Of a DNA stretch of 60,724 nt, positions 17,876-30,576 are shown in pieces. Each line of letters begins with the position of its first letter. The first letter of the stretch is position 1. Position numbers and translations under genes: made by a program. Source of the stretch: Fibrobacterota bacterium (GTDB lineage Bacteria; Fibrobacterota; Fibrobacteria; UBA11236); the NCBI GenBank assembly GCA_023249635.1, contig JAHFCH010000013.1:1-60724 (forward strand), written 5' to 3'. The notes beneath the pieces were generated by a model. The model worked only from the letters and a program-made list of their open reading frames with translations, was not told the origin of the DNA and ran no database searches.

Positions 17876-18643
17876 ATGATGACTTTATCCAGATCTCGGG
17901 TTGGCTTGGTGGCTGTTATGGGCTTGCTCATGGCATGCGCGTCCTCGAACAAAGAGGCGGCCCAGGCTCCCCGGTCGGATGATCTCCTGGAACTTCTGAC
18001 CGGCTTCGGTGAATCGCTCTCGAAGCGTAACTTCGCCCGCGCAGTTGATTACATGGTGCCGGAAGAGAAGGCCCTGATGATGGAAGGCGGCAGCGTGCCG
18101 ACCGACAAGCAGAAGATGCTGCTTGCCCTGCCCCTGCAGAAACTCATCCGCCATCCTGCCATCCGGGTTGAGAACGGCCATATCGCCGGCATCTACAGCG
18201 TACTCCCCAACCTGAAGCAGGGCGAAGCCAGCACGATGGCCACGTCGGACGAAAGCGCTTCCCCCGAAGCCGCCGGCCTGAACGGGGAACCCGTTGCCTC
18301 CGAACCCAAGGGTCCCATGGCCGCCGACGCCGAATCCATCGCCGCCAGCGAACAAACCACGGAGACCGACGGAATTTCCTCGGGAGCCGCCAATCCCAAC
18401 GATCCGCAGCTCAAAGCCGCCGTGAACAAGTTCTTCACCGCCGTGAACAAGCGCAATTGGTCCAGCGCCTTGGCCATGATGAACGATGATGAACGCAAGA
18501 TGCTCGTCGACGACCGCGGCCGTTTGAAGGAATCCTCCAAGCAGCGCCTGGCCGGCATGGATCAGAAGAACCGCGAAGCCCTGGTCCTCCAGAACGGCAA
18601 GCTCACCGGCGTGACCTTGCTCCTGCCCAGCAAAGACAACTAA
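17876..18643 (+). CDS. Lipoprotein with two tandem homologous domains
   Basis: This 255-residue protein has a lipobox signal peptide (VAVMGLLMACASS). The mature protein consists of two related blocks, residues about 40-112 and 181-252. They are joined by a low-complexity linker rich in Ala, Ser and Glu (ATSDESASPEAAGL...). Both blocks share the path KRN(F/W)-x-x-A, then E(K/R) with a hydrophobic pair, a Gly turn, and a final NG(H/K)(I/L)(A/T)G-hydrophobic strand ending in LP. This implies internal duplication of a small alpha/beta domain. I do not recognise a named family. A strong promoter and a clear terminator frame it as a single-gene unit. Confidence 0.8.
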   Translation: MMTLSRSRVGLVAVMGLLMACASSNKEAAQAPRSDDLLELLTGFGESLSKRNFARAVDYMVPEEKALMMEGGSVPTDKQKMLLALPLQKLIRHPAIRVENGHIAGIYSVLPNLKQGEASTMATSDESASPEAAGLNGEPVASEPKGPMAADAESIAASEQTTETDGISSGAANPNDPQLKAAVNKFFTAVNKRNWSSALAMMNDDERKMLVDDRGRLKESSKQRLAGMDQKNREALVLQNGKLTGVTLLLPSKDN

Positions 18644-18665
18644 GCGAGTCCCGCTTACGGAACGC

Positions 18666-18694
18666 GAAAGGGGTGCTCTCAAGCACCCCTTTTT
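18666..18694 (+). terminator. Intrinsic terminator after the two-repeat lipoprotein gene
   Basis: GGGGTGCT (18670-18677) and AGCACCCC (18682-18689) pair around a CTCA loop and are followed by TTTTT. Adenines to the left also make it usable for the convergent gene. Confidence 0.92.
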
Positions 18695-18728
18695 CATTTC
18701 CATCCCCGTCATCGGCGGGGCGGGCGAT

Positions 18729-19883
18729 TCAATCTTTGGTATTGAACAGGACCGCGAGGCCTACGGCCAACACCGCCATGCCGCCCAGGGTCCACCATAC
18801 GAACTTGTGCGAAGCCGCCGGCTCCCCCGCATCCCCGGGGGCGTCTTCGGTATCCTCTTCGTCATCGTCTTTGGGTTTTGCCGAAGTGATCTGGGTGCCC
18901 GCCTTGGGGGGCAGCACCAGGGAATAGGTCAGGGCATCGGCGCGCTTTACCTCGAAGTCCTTGCACTCGGTATCGTACCCGGGGCTGCTGCCGCAAATAC
19001 GGTGCTTGCCGGGATTCAGCGGAACGCGGGAGGAGATAACCGCCATCGGCGAGTTGTCGATGGTCAACACGGTATTGGTCGGGGTGACGCTGAGGTTGAG
19101 GAAAGCCGCCTCATGGTTCTGGAGCTCTCCCGCCAGATCGCCGAAGCCTTCGGCCAACAGCTTTTCCGGACGCTTGGCGTATACCTTGGACAGGGTCGTG
19201 GTGGCTTCCCCGGTTTCCACGTCCACGTAGGCCAGGGTGAAGGTGAAAATCGTATCCAGCCGCGAGGCATGCACCGAAATCAACTTGTCCGCGGTCAGGC
19301 GTCGGGCGATATCCAGTCGGCATTCCTTGCCCGCGCATTTATCCGGATTCGACTTCGTCTTCTCCAGGGTCTCGACCACGTTACTGCGATCGAGGGTGTG
19401 GAACACTTCCAGGCGTTGCATCTCGGCGATGAACTGCTGCGCCATGGCGGCGCCGTCGCCGTCCTTGAGCCCCTCGCCGGTGAAATCGAAGATCACCACC
19501 GCCGGCACCAGGGCCTTGCCGCCCTTTTGGGTCTGGTAATTCTTGCGGATCTTCTTGAAGCGGGCCAGGATGGAATTGCTGGCGTAGGTGTCGTGGATGG
19601 ATGCGAAAGGATCGAGGTCCAGCAGGCGGTAGAAATATCGATCGCCCAGGTCTTTGCGCTTAGGGCTGGAGCTGTACAGCACGCCCAGGTTCTTCAGGAT
19701 ATAGACGCTGTCCTGGTACGTAAGGTCGCCCGAACCGAGATAGCTTTCCAGGGTCTTCTGGGCCTTGCCCACCTCGCCTTCCAGCAGGAAGGCTTCCACC
19801 GCGGAACGGTTGACCACCTGGGCATGGGGCGCGACGAAGAAAAGGCATACCGATGCGAAGATGATGTTTATCCAGCGCATCAA
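18729..19883 (-). CDS. Membrane-anchored CsgG/curli-like protein with PEGA domain
   Basis: This 384-residue protein has an N-terminal signal sequence, a helical (TPR-like) region at about residues 25-110 and a CsgG/DUF799-like alpha/beta domain at about 125-250. Diagnostic stretches are VVIFDFTGEGLKDGDGAAMAQQF, then LDRSNVVETLE and LTADKLISVHASRL. These proteins form or assist envelope complexes and resemble the curli secretion subunit fold. A PEGA-type beta domain follows at about 255-320 (LTIDNSPMAVISSRVPLNPGKH). Then come an acidic linker (KDDDEEDTEDAPGD) and a C-terminal membrane helix. It likely sits in the periplasm, anchored to the inner membrane. The partner is unknown. Confidence 0.75.
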   Translation of the reverse strand: MMRWINIIFASVCLFFVAPHAQVVNRSAVEAFLLEGEVGKAQKTLESYLGSGDLTYQDSVYILKNLGVLYSSSPKRKDLGDRYFYRLLDLDPFASIHDTYASNSILARFKKIRKNYQTQKGGKALVPAVVIFDFTGEGLKDGDGAAMAQQFIAEMQRLEVFHTLDRSNVVETLEKTKSNPDKCAGKECRLDIARRLTADKLISVHASRLDTIFTFTLAYVDVETGEATTTLSKVYAKRPEKLLAEGFGDLAGELQNHEAAFLNLSVTPTNTVLTIDNSPMAVISSRVPLNPGKHRICGSSPGYDTECKDFEVKRADALTYSLVLPPKAGTQITSAKPKDDDEEDTEDAPGDAGEPAASHKFVWWTLGGMAVLAVGLAVLFNTKD

Positions 19884-19960
19884 TACCCCTCGTGCAGCAT
19901 GGCTAATAGGTAGCTCAACCCCGACAACTTATCAATATCGGCGCCCGCGGCGGAAGCGGC

Positions 19961-20803
19961 TCATACCGGGCTTTCCTCAATCAATGGGGCTTCGGCGGGA
20001 GGCTGCGCGGTCGCTTCGGCGCGCGCCAGCACGTTGGCCTTCACCTGCTCGGGCGAAAGTTCGAACAGCTCGAAGCACAGCGCGTACAGATCGAGGGCCC
20101 CGATGGACGAGGGCGCGTATTCGAAAATACTCAGGCCCGCCCGCGCGGCTTCCGCCAATTGGATGGTCTGCCGCACGGTTTGCTTCGCCAGGCGGCCCGG
20201 GAAGGCTTCTACGATCTCGCGCAGGATGTTCTGGTGCAACTGGGTGTTGGACCGGTACATGTTGACCACGATCTTGTGCAATTGCGCCGTAGCGGTCAGC
20301 TTGTCCAGCATGGGCACCAAATCCTGCAACCCCTGTAGCGCGTAAGGTTCGGCCTGGATGGGCACGATGACGCCCTGCACGGCGAAAAGCACCATGCGCG
20401 TGAGCCAGTTGACGATGGGAGGGCAATCGACCAGGATGAAGTCGTAATCCTCCGCCAGCTCCTGGAGGATGAGCTTGAAGCGGGCGGGCTCGCGCATCAG
20501 GCGCGGATCCAGGATGGGAAGATCGTCCAGGGTGGTGCTGCCCGCCAGCAGATCCAGGTTATCGTAGCCCGTGGTCAGGATGGCTTCTTTGGGGGCGCAG
20601 CGGCGGAGCAAGGCCGTGGATACGTCCGGCAGCCCGGCGGGCACGCCGCCTTTGAATAGATGCCGGGTGAGGTTGGCCTGGCCGTCCATGTCCACCAGCA
20701 GGGTGCGGAACTTGGAGAAGGCGAGGGCGTGGGCGCAGTTGAGGCAGAAGGTGGTTTTGCCTACGCCGCCCTTTTTGGAGAGGAATGAGAAAGACTTGGT
20801 CAT
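19961..20803 (-). CDS. ParA/Soj-family P-loop ATPase
   Basis: This 280-residue cytoplasmic ATPase starts at the ATG at 20803, giving MTKSFSFLSKKGGVGKTT. The deviant Walker A is KKGGVGKTT, the A' motif is LLVDMDGQANLTRHLF, and the Walker B region is YDFILVDCPPIVN. Family members use an ATP-dependent dimer switch to position chromosomes, plasmids, chemoreceptors or flagella. No parB gene lies next to it, so an orphan ParA role in positioning (MinD/ParC-like) is as likely as chromosome segregation. It is preceded by repeat element A and by murA. A Pro/Ala-rich C-terminal tail extends beyond the fold. Confidence 0.9.
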   Translation of the reverse strand: MTKSFSFLSKKGGVGKTTFCLNCAHALAFSKFRTLLVDMDGQANLTRHLFKGGVPAGLPDVSTALLRRCAPKEAILTTGYDNLDLLAGSTTLDDLPILDPRLMREPARFKLILQELAEDYDFILVDCPPIVNWLTRMVLFAVQGVIVPIQAEPYALQGLQDLVPMLDKLTATAQLHKIVVNMYRSNTQLHQNILREIVEAFPGRLAKQTVRQTIQLAEAARAGLSIFEYAPSSIGALDLYALCFELFELSPEQVKANVLARAEATAQPPAEAPLIEESPV

Positions 20804-20806
20804 AGT

Positions 20807-20921
20807 GGCTAAAAAGTCAAAGTGAAAAGTGAAAAGTGAAAAAGGCAAATTGAAGATTCATGCCCGTATTATCCTGCTTTTTCACTTTTCATTTTTAATT
20901 TTTCCCTTTTCCTTTTTAGCC
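20807..20921. repeat. Heptad inverted repeat element A (unit GTGAAAA)
   Basis: This 115-bp intergenic inverted repeat has outer arms GGCTAAAAAG (20807-20816) and CTTTTTAGCC (20912-20921), which match perfectly. Inside, each arm continues as successive 7-nt units of the type GTGAAAA, with three exact copies in the left arm and one in the right (as reverse complement), plus variants such as GGGAAAA, ATGAAAA and ATTAAAA. Both arms keep the same 7-nt register. The element lies between murA and the ParA-family gene, both on the minus strand, and begins only ten bases after the murA stop. Confidence 0.8.
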
Positions 20922-20930
20922 CTGACCTGC

Positions 20931-22244
20931 CTACTCTTCAACCACGGAAATCGGCACGCCCAAGGCCTGGAATTTTTCCACCACCCGGTCGTAACCGCGC
21001 TCGATGTATTTCACGCCCGAGATTTCCGTCTTCCCCTGGGCCAGCACCGCGGCCACCAGATAGGAGAAACCGGCGCGCAGATCCGGGATCTCGATCTTGG
21101 CGCCCTTCAACGGCGTCGGTCCCATGATGACGGCGGAATGGCGATGGCCGGAATTGCGGAAGCGGCAATCGCGGCCGCCCAGGCATTCGCTGTAAAGCTG
21201 GATGCGGGCCCCCATGCGATTGAGGGTCTCCGCGTAACCGAAGCGGTTCTCGTATACCGTTTCGTGGATCACGGACATGCCTTCGGCCTGGGTAAGCAGG
21301 ATGACCATGGGCTGCTGCCAATCGGTCATCAAGCCCGGGTGCACGCCGGTTTCCACCGCGATGGGTTTGAGCTTGGACTGCACGCCATGGAAGCGGATGC
21401 CGCCTTCCACCGTCTCGAACTCCCCGCCGGCCTTGCGCAGCCAATTGAGGAAGGTGAGCATGTGCAACTGGTCCGCGCCCTTGATGATCACGTCCCCGCG
21501 GGTGGCGATGGCCGAGACGGCGAAGGAGGCGGCTTCGATGCGATCGTTGATGACGCGGTGCTGGGCCGCATGCAAGGTCTCGACTCCCTGGATAATCCAG
21601 GTGCGATCGGTTTCCTGGGTGATGATGGCGCCCATCGACTGGAGGAACAGCGCCAGGTCGACGATTTCCGGTTCGATGGCGGCGTTGCGGATTTCCGTGG
21701 TGCCCTTGGCGGTGGCCGCGGCCATCATCAGGTTTTCGGTGGCCCCTACGCTGGGGAAAGGCAAGGTGATGCGGGCGCCCGTGAGCCGCTTGGCCGAGAA
21801 GCGGTACACGCCGTCCTCGTAGCGGATGTCGGCGCCCAGGGAACGCAGCCCTTCGATGTGGAAGTCCACCGGGCGAGGTCCGATGTCGCAGCCGCCCATC
21901 ATGGGGATTTCCGCCGCGCCGAAGCGATGCATCAGTACGCCGGCCAGCAAGATGGGAATGCGGTTGAGCCCGGAGTATTCCTCAGGGACGCGGTGGGTGG
22001 AGAGGTTGGCCGCATCGATGGAGAGTATGCCCGCTTCGGGGTCATGCTCGATTTTGCACCCGATGGAGGCCAGGATTTGCTTGGTGATTTCCACGTCCCC
22101 GATTTCCGGAACGTTCTGGAGGACCGACTTTCCCGGAGCCAGCAGGGAAGCCACCATTTGCTTGGTGACCGCGTTTTTGGCGCCCCGGACGCGGATCTCC
22201 CCCTTAAGGTAGCGCCCGCCCTCGATGATGAACTTTTTGGCCAT
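20931..22244 (-). CDS. murA: UDP-N-acetylglucosamine 1-carboxyvinyltransferase MurA
   Basis: This 437-residue enzyme catalyses the first committed step of peptidoglycan synthesis, transferring enolpyruvate from PEP to UDP-GlcNAc in the cytoplasm. Lys23 in GAKNA and the catalytic-loop Cys119 in MMGGCDIGPRPVDFH match the active site; the Cys (rather than Asp) is the form normally blocked by fosfomycin. The full two-domain inside-out barrel length is present. No other mur gene is near. Element A follows ten bases downstream. The identification is firm. Confidence 0.98.
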   Translation of the reverse strand: MAKKFIIEGGRYLKGEIRVRGAKNAVTKQMVASLLAPGKSVLQNVPEIGDVEITKQILASIGCKIEHDPEAGILSIDAANLSTHRVPEEYSGLNRIPILLAGVLMHRFGAAEIPMMGGCDIGPRPVDFHIEGLRSLGADIRYEDGVYRFSAKRLTGARITLPFPSVGATENLMMAAATAKGTTEIRNAAIEPEIVDLALFLQSMGAIITQETDRTWIIQGVETLHAAQHRVINDRIEAASFAVSAIATRGDVIIKGADQLHMLTFLNWLRKAGGEFETVEGGIRFHGVQSKLKPIAVETGVHPGLMTDWQQPMVILLTQAEGMSVIHETVYENRFGYAETLNRMGARIQLYSECLGGRDCRFRNSGHRHSAVIMGPTPLKGAKIEIPDLRAGFSYLVAAVLAQGKTEISGVKYIERGYDRVVEKFQALGVPISVVEE

Positions 22245-22317
22245 GCCTCAAATGTACAAACCGCCGCCTTGCGCTTGGGCCTTGGCAAGCCGGCCAACCG
22301 GCGCTTATAGTCGGGGT

Positions 22318-22524
22318 ATGGGCGGCATTTCAGGCATCGGCGGCGGGGGTTCCGGCGGGGCCGCGCAAGGCGCGGAAGCGGCCGGCTCGGATGAAGCCGT
22401 GGACATGGCCATGCTCAAAGAAGCCCAGGACTTCGCCAAGGATATCAATACCCGCCTGCTGGAAGCCCTTCCCAAGCCCCCCAGCCCTCCCGGCGTGGGC
22501 GGCAATCTCGACGTAATGGCATAA
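22318..22524 (+). CDS. Small YjfB-like putative motility protein
   Basis: A 68-residue protein starts at the ATG at 22318. Its Gly-rich head (MGGISGIGGGGSGG) is followed by an amphipathic helix (DMAMLKEAQDFAKDINTRLLEAL), a Pro-rich turn and the C-terminus GVGGNLDVMA. A helix, prolines, then GG(N)(L/I)D(V/I) is the signature of the YjfB-like putative motility family (PF14070), small proteins often found in flagellated bacteria. The gene diverges from murA. The coding call is moderate because the ribosome-binding site is weak; the family call rests on the C-terminal pattern. Confidence 0.6.
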   Translation: MGGISGIGGGGSGGAAQGAEAAGSDEAVDMAMLKEAQDFAKDINTRLLEALPKPPSPPGVGGNLDVMA

Positions 22525-22536
22525 TGCCTTAGAGGC

Positions 22537-23835
22537 TTATGGCCTCCCCCATCTCCCTTCGATGCGCACGGCCTTTTCGGCCACGACGATGCACCATATC
22601 AATACCAGCGGCAAAACGGGGAATACCTGGCGGGGTATGGCGCTGAGCAAAGAGGTTCCCCCCAGGGATATCAGGGTAAAGACCAGGCAGGCATGGGCCG
22701 CGGGAGGGATTCGCCGCCTGCCCAGCCAACCGGGTACGGCGGCGGCGGCCAGCAGGAAGAACGGCAAGGCATAGATGAAGCTACGGTTTCCCGTAGCCAA
22801 TTCCGAACCTCCGCCCGCGTACGCGGTAATGGGATAACCGAAAACCATCCGGTTAACGTTGGCGCGCCAATTCTCCAGGCACCGACGGGGATGGGCTTTG
22901 CAATTCGCGCGGGACCAGACCTTGAGCACCGAATCCTGCGTTACCGCATCCAGCTTCAGCACCGTATGCAGTTCGTCGAGATGCGGGCGGAAATACTCTT
23001 CATGCTCGAGAATGGCTTGCCAGTTGAGCCAATCGCCGTGGTACTCCTTTTCCGGCCAGGACATGTACCAGGCCTGAAAGCCTCCCGAGTTGCCCCAGTA
23101 ATGGATCTTCCCGGTTTTGGCCCAGGTATGCGCCAGCCAGGGAACGCAGACCAGAAGTCCCACCGCGCATGCCAAAGCGGCCGTGCGGGCGGCGGCGAGC
23201 GTTTCCCGGGAACGGCGGAAGAGCGGCCAAGCAGCCAAGGCCGCGGCCAGCGAGGCTTCCAAGGCATACCCGAAGAAAACCTTGGTCAGGGCCAGCCAGC
23301 CCAGGTACAACCCTGCCAGTATGGCTTGCGTGCGACCGCCTCCGGCCCCGCCGTCCGAACCGCGGCAATAATGCCACGCGCCTCCGCACATCAGGAAAAC
23401 CGAAAGGGATTCCGACATGATGGAACCGAGCAAGGACCCATGCAGGAACAAAACCCCGGCGATCAGGTAGGTATACAGCAGGCTGCGCTTCTCCACGCCC
23501 AGGATACGTAACGTTCCCTGGCAGTGGACGGCGGCCAGGTATAGGCAAACCGCGTTGGCGAGCCGCGCGAGGGCCAGGGGTAACCCCAATGCTACCCAGG
23601 GGAAGATGAAAATCGGGTAGCCCGGCCCGTTCCAGAACATCAGGGTCGCCGGCGAGGCCATGTACCCGTGCATCAGGTTGCGCGCGTTGATCAGGTAACG
23701 CCAGCCATCGGCGTCCATATCGCCTTTGGCCTGCGCCAGGGCGGACAAAGCGAAGAGGGCAAGCAGGGGCAGGAGTTTTAGGGGGTCTCCCCAGCGGGTG
23801 GCCTTCGAGGGGCCGTCGGGAGGCGATGCAACCAT
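22537..23835 (-). CDS. Polytopic GT-C type glycosyltransferase-like membrane protein
   Basis: This 432-residue inner-membrane protein has about ten hydrophobic helices and a periplasmic loop region. An early loop GDMDADGWRYLINARNLMHGY carries acidic residues after the first helix, as in ArnT/PMT-like (GT39/GT83) enzymes. These transfer sugars from lipid carriers to surface molecules. A soluble stretch at about residues 240-330 contains several cysteines and Trp-rich elements. Donor and acceptor cannot be inferred. It stands divergently from the GIN-domain lipoprotein gene. Confidence 0.65.
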   Translation of the reverse strand: MVASPPDGPSKATRWGDPLKLLPLLALFALSALAQAKGDMDADGWRYLINARNLMHGYMASPATLMFWNGPGYPIFIFPWVALGLPLALARLANAVCLYLAAVHCQGTLRILGVEKRSLLYTYLIAGVLFLHGSLLGSIMSESLSVFLMCGGAWHYCRGSDGGAGGGRTQAILAGLYLGWLALTKVFFGYALEASLAAALAAWPLFRRSRETLAAARTAALACAVGLLVCVPWLAHTWAKTGKIHYWGNSGGFQAWYMSWPEKEYHGDWLNWQAILEHEEYFRPHLDELHTVLKLDAVTQDSVLKVWSRANCKAHPRRCLENWRANVNRMVFGYPITAYAGGGSELATGNRSFIYALPFFLLAAAAVPGWLGRRRIPPAAHACLVFTLISLGGTSLLSAIPRQVFPVLPLVLIWCIVVAEKAVRIEGRWGRP

Positions 23836-24065
23836 GATAACCGCGCTAATCTTCCTATCCCCGCCCCGGGGCTGTCCATGACCTACCCGCGCTTGTCCAC
23901 GCCCTGGACGTCCCGGCTTGGACAGGCGGACCGGAAAATCAGCAAATTCCGGCCTTTTTAGGGTAAAAATGGCCTTTGGGCCTCCTCAAGCGGGTTGGCC
24001 CGGCTTTTGATTAATACCCCATCAGCGACCGGTGTCCCGCTTGGGGCACGGATAAGGAGACGAAC

Positions 24066-24914
24066 ATGAAAACCCTGCTGACCTTGGCGAGCCTTCCCTT
24101 CCTCCTCTCTTCCTGCATGGTGGTGGACTTCGATTGGGGCCAGGGCAACGGCATCGCCGCCACCGAAATCCGCTCCCTGCCCACCTTCACGCGCGTGCAA
24201 TTGGAAGCCCCCGTGCACGTGATCGTGAAGACCGGTCCCGCCTACTCCGCCTTCGTCACCTCGGACGAGAATCTCACCGGCTACATCACCACCGCTACCT
24301 GGGGCGGCACCCTGACCGTAGGCCTTTCCAGCGACATCCAACCCACCATCGAACCCGAAATCACCATCATCATGCCCGACCTGCGCGGCGTGGTCCATAA
24401 CGGCAATGGCCTGGTGGAAATCCTCGAGGACGGTGAGTTCCCGAACGTGGACCTTATCCTGAACGGCGCGGGCGAAATCCGTTTCTCCGGGACGGCGACG
24501 CGCCTGAGCGCCACCCTCAACGGATCCGGCCTTATCGATATGGAAGGCTTCGCCGCCTCCCTGACCGCCGACCTGACGGGCATGGGCGAGATCCATGCCG
24601 AGAACCTGTTGGTCGAGGATGCCGACGTGGCCGTGAGCGGCTCCGGCTTCGCTTTCCTTGATCTGGATTACCAAGCCGGGCTGGACGTATCCATCAGCGG
24701 TTCGGGCCGCGTGGAATGGTGGGGATCGCCCGGTCACGTGAACTACGTGCTGAACGGGACGGGCAAGGTGATCGAGCATCGCGGGATGCCCAAGCGCTCG
24801 GCGGCAGTGAAGCGCGGAGCGGCGCTGGCGAAGGGCGGAGCGGGCGGATACGAAGAAGTACCCGTGAAGCCGGCCCTGCCCATCCCCTTCGCAAAGGCGG
24901 CGGGAAAGCGGTAA
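24066..24914 (+). CDS. GIN-domain (DUF2807) lipoprotein
   Basis: This 282-residue protein starts at 24066 with AAGGAGA immediately upstream. The signal peptide ends in LLSSC, so it is lipid-anchored. Residues about 35-240 form a right-handed beta structure of the GIN / putative auto-transporter adhesin head family. They show FTRVQLEAPVHVIVKTG followed by repeated N/S-G-x-G turns (LILNGAGEI, TLNGSGLIDM, VAVSGSGFAFL, VSISGSGRVEW). The C-terminal 40 residues are basic and Ala/Gly-rich. Family members are envelope proteins of unknown function in Bacteroidota, Fibrobacterota and others. The gene is monocistronic, ending at a strong terminator. Confidence 0.88.
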   Translation: MKTLLTLASLPFLLSSCMVVDFDWGQGNGIAATEIRSLPTFTRVQLEAPVHVIVKTGPAYSAFVTSDENLTGYITTATWGGTLTVGLSSDIQPTIEPEITIIMPDLRGVVHNGNGLVEILEDGEFPNVDLILNGAGEIRFSGTATRLSATLNGSGLIDMEGFAASLTADLTGMGEIHAENLLVEDADVAVSGSGFAFLDLDYQAGLDVSISGSGRVEWWGSPGHVNYVLNGTGKVIEHRGMPKRSAAVKRGAALAKGGAGGYEEVPVKPALPIPFAKAAGKR

Positions 24915-24955
24915 GCCCCCGGTCCCGGAACGACCCCGCATACCGGGGCGGAACT

Positions 24956-24989
24956 GAAAAAGGCCCCGCTGAACAGCGGGGCCTTCACT
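24956..24989. terminator. Bidirectional intrinsic terminator between GIN lipoprotein gene and ctpA
   Basis: AGGCCCCGCT (24961-24970) pairs perfectly with AGCGGGGCCT (24975-24984) around GAAC. Adenines precede it and a T-rich stretch follows. The two flanking genes converge on it. Confidence 0.9.
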
Positions 24990-25019
24990 TCATCCCGAAA
25001 GTCGAAGGCAGTTTAGCTC

Positions 25020-26732
25020 TTAGCCCTTATCCTTCCCCTTCTTGAATGCTTTCGCGAACAGCTTGTGATCCCCGAGGTAGCGGTTGGCTTCGATCACCTG
25101 ATTGTCGTTCTTCAGCTCATAAGCGGTACGTGCGTCTTCACCCAAGGCGGCGCCCAGCAGTTCGGCTTTGAGCTGGTAGGTGATGAAATCCAGGTTGCGA
25201 TCGAACTCCTTGTCGGCCTCGGCGCGCAGCACGCCTTCCAGGGTGTTGGTCGCGCCTTCCACCTGGGCCTTGTCCGCGTTCGCCGCGGCGACGCTGTCGC
25301 CATGCTCGCCGCGTTCCTTTTTCACGATGTCTCGGAAGTTATCCAAGGCGATGAGGGATGCGCTCCGGAACTTGATGAAGGAGGTGTCCGAGTAAACGAA
25401 TTTACGGAAATCGTCGACGATGTCCTTACCGACGATGAACTCAGGCGTGATCTTCGACTTCTTGGCGATATCGTTGCGCTTCTTGATCACGTAGTTGAAG
25501 AACATGGTCTTGCGTAGCAGTTCCTGGTCGAAACGCGTGTACTTGCGCCCGGGAAGGATCACGTCGGGCGTGATGCCGCCGCCGGCCAGCACCTTGCGGC
25601 CGGCTTTGGTGTAGAACCAGGTGGTGTCGCCCTTCTTGCCGGTATCGCCCTGGGCCTTCTTGAAGCGCACCGCGTTCTCGGGTTTGTTGATGCAACGGCC
25701 CGCAGGGGTGTAGTAATAAGCCGTGGTCAGCTTAAGCGTGTTCTGCTGGCCATCCAGGGGCAGAATGGTCTGCACCGAACCCTTGCCGAAAGAGGTCTCC
25801 CCCAGCACGATGCCGCGGTCCCAATCCTGCATGGCGCCGGCTACGATTTCCGATGCCGATGCCGAGTTCTCGTTCACCAGCACCACCAGCTTCTTGGTCC
25901 AGATGGGGTTGCGTCGGCTATGGTATTCCTGGTTCTGCGACTTCACGCGACCCTTGGTGTAGACGACCATCTGGTTCTTGTCGAGGAACAGCTCGGAAAC
26001 CGAAATCGCCTGATTGAGCAGGCCGCCCGGATTCACGCGCAAATCCACGATGAGGGATTTCATGTCCCCCTTCTTCTTGAGGTCATTGATACGGGCTTCC
26101 AGATCTTCCGAGGTGCGCTTGGCGAACTGGGTGATCTTCACGTATCCGGTCGAATCGTTGATCATGGAGGCGTAGGGCACGCTTTCGATCTTGATCACTT
26201 CGCGCACGATGTTGAATTCCATCGGCTCGAGCAAGCCTTCCCGCAGGATTTGGATCTTCACCGGCGAACCGGGTTTGCCGCGCAGCTTCTCCACCGCGTC
26301 GTCGATGGAGATCCCCTGGGTGCTGGTGGTATCGATGCGGATGATCTTATCGCCGGCCTGCAGGCCCATACGGTGCGCGGGGGTGCCGGCCAAGGGCGAG
26401 ACCACGGTGAGGATTTGATCGCGGATTCCGATCTGGATTCCCAGCCCGCCGAATTCGCCTTCGGTATTCACCTTCAGGTCTTCATAATCCTTGGGCGTGA
26501 AATACGCGGTATGCGGATCGAGGATGGAGCGGATGCCGCCGATGGCCGCGTCAACGAGTTCCTCGGAGGATACGTCCTCGACGTAGTTCTCGTTGATCTT
26601 GGTCACCACCTTATCCAGGCGGATAAGGTCGGAATAGAACTTTTCGCCGCCGGCCTGGACGCGATTGCTGATGAGCGCGAAACCCGCGATGAGGATGGCG
26701 ACGGTGGCGTAGTAGAATTTGCTTTTTTTCAT
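25020..26732 (-). CDS. ctpA: Carboxy-terminal processing protease CtpA (S41) with PDZ domain
   Basis: This 570-residue periplasmic protease has one N-terminal membrane/signal segment (FYYATVAILIAGFALIS). A PDZ domain spans about residues 90-180 (GGLGIQIG, LAGTPAHRMGLQAGDKI). The S41 core follows with Ser292 in NENSASASE and Lys317 in ETSFGKGSVQ, 25 residues apart as in Prc, forming the Ser-Lys dyad. A C-terminal helical extension of about 170 residues is longer than in classical CtpA. Substrates are usually C-terminal tails of envelope proteins or hydrolase regulators. It lies downstream of secA-tmk on the same strand after a 182-bp gap. Confidence 0.95.
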   Translation of the reverse strand: MKKSKFYYATVAILIAGFALISNRVQAGGEKFYSDLIRLDKVVTKINENYVEDVSSEELVDAAIGGIRSILDPHTAYFTPKDYEDLKVNTEGEFGGLGIQIGIRDQILTVVSPLAGTPAHRMGLQAGDKIIRIDTTSTQGISIDDAVEKLRGKPGSPVKIQILREGLLEPMEFNIVREVIKIESVPYASMINDSTGYVKITQFAKRTSEDLEARINDLKKKGDMKSLIVDLRVNPGGLLNQAISVSELFLDKNQMVVYTKGRVKSQNQEYHSRRNPIWTKKLVVLVNENSASASEIVAGAMQDWDRGIVLGETSFGKGSVQTILPLDGQQNTLKLTTAYYYTPAGRCINKPENAVRFKKAQGDTGKKGDTTWFYTKAGRKVLAGGGITPDVILPGRKYTRFDQELLRKTMFFNYVIKKRNDIAKKSKITPEFIVGKDIVDDFRKFVYSDTSFIKFRSASLIALDNFRDIVKKERGEHGDSVAAANADKAQVEGATNTLEGVLRAEADKEFDRNLDFITYQLKAELLGAALGEDARTAYELKNDNQVIEANRYLGDHKLFAKAFKKGKDKG

Positions 26733-26914
26733 CTATTACCCTGACAGAGGAGCGGGAGAAGGGTCTCCCCCAGCACCGATTTTAGCATCTCTGCCGGGAC
26801 ATTGCGACCCGGGAGAAGGGTGGTATCCGACCGGTCCCTAGGGGACCGTGGGCCAATCCCAAGGAATGTACAAAATTCACAAACCCCCAGTCCGCAAGGG
26901 GTTACCCTACCCGG

Positions 26915-30486
<3,572 letters not shown>

Positions 30487-30576
30487 GGGGGTTTAAGGTA
30501 GCAAAATGGGGGCCGGACGAAGAAAAGATCGGTCTGGGAACCAGGGCGGCTTGGAACCGGTTGAGCAGGTTTCAAT

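Noticed and set aside
26751-26822. Repeated CGGGAGAAGGGT near the ctpA 5' end
   Set aside because: Only two short copies without a further pattern; not enough for a repeat family or binding site.
26832-26848. Perfect CGGTCCC/GGGACCG palindrome between tmk and ctpA as terminator
   Set aside because: No T-tract follows on either strand; it could be an operator or chance, so it was not called.
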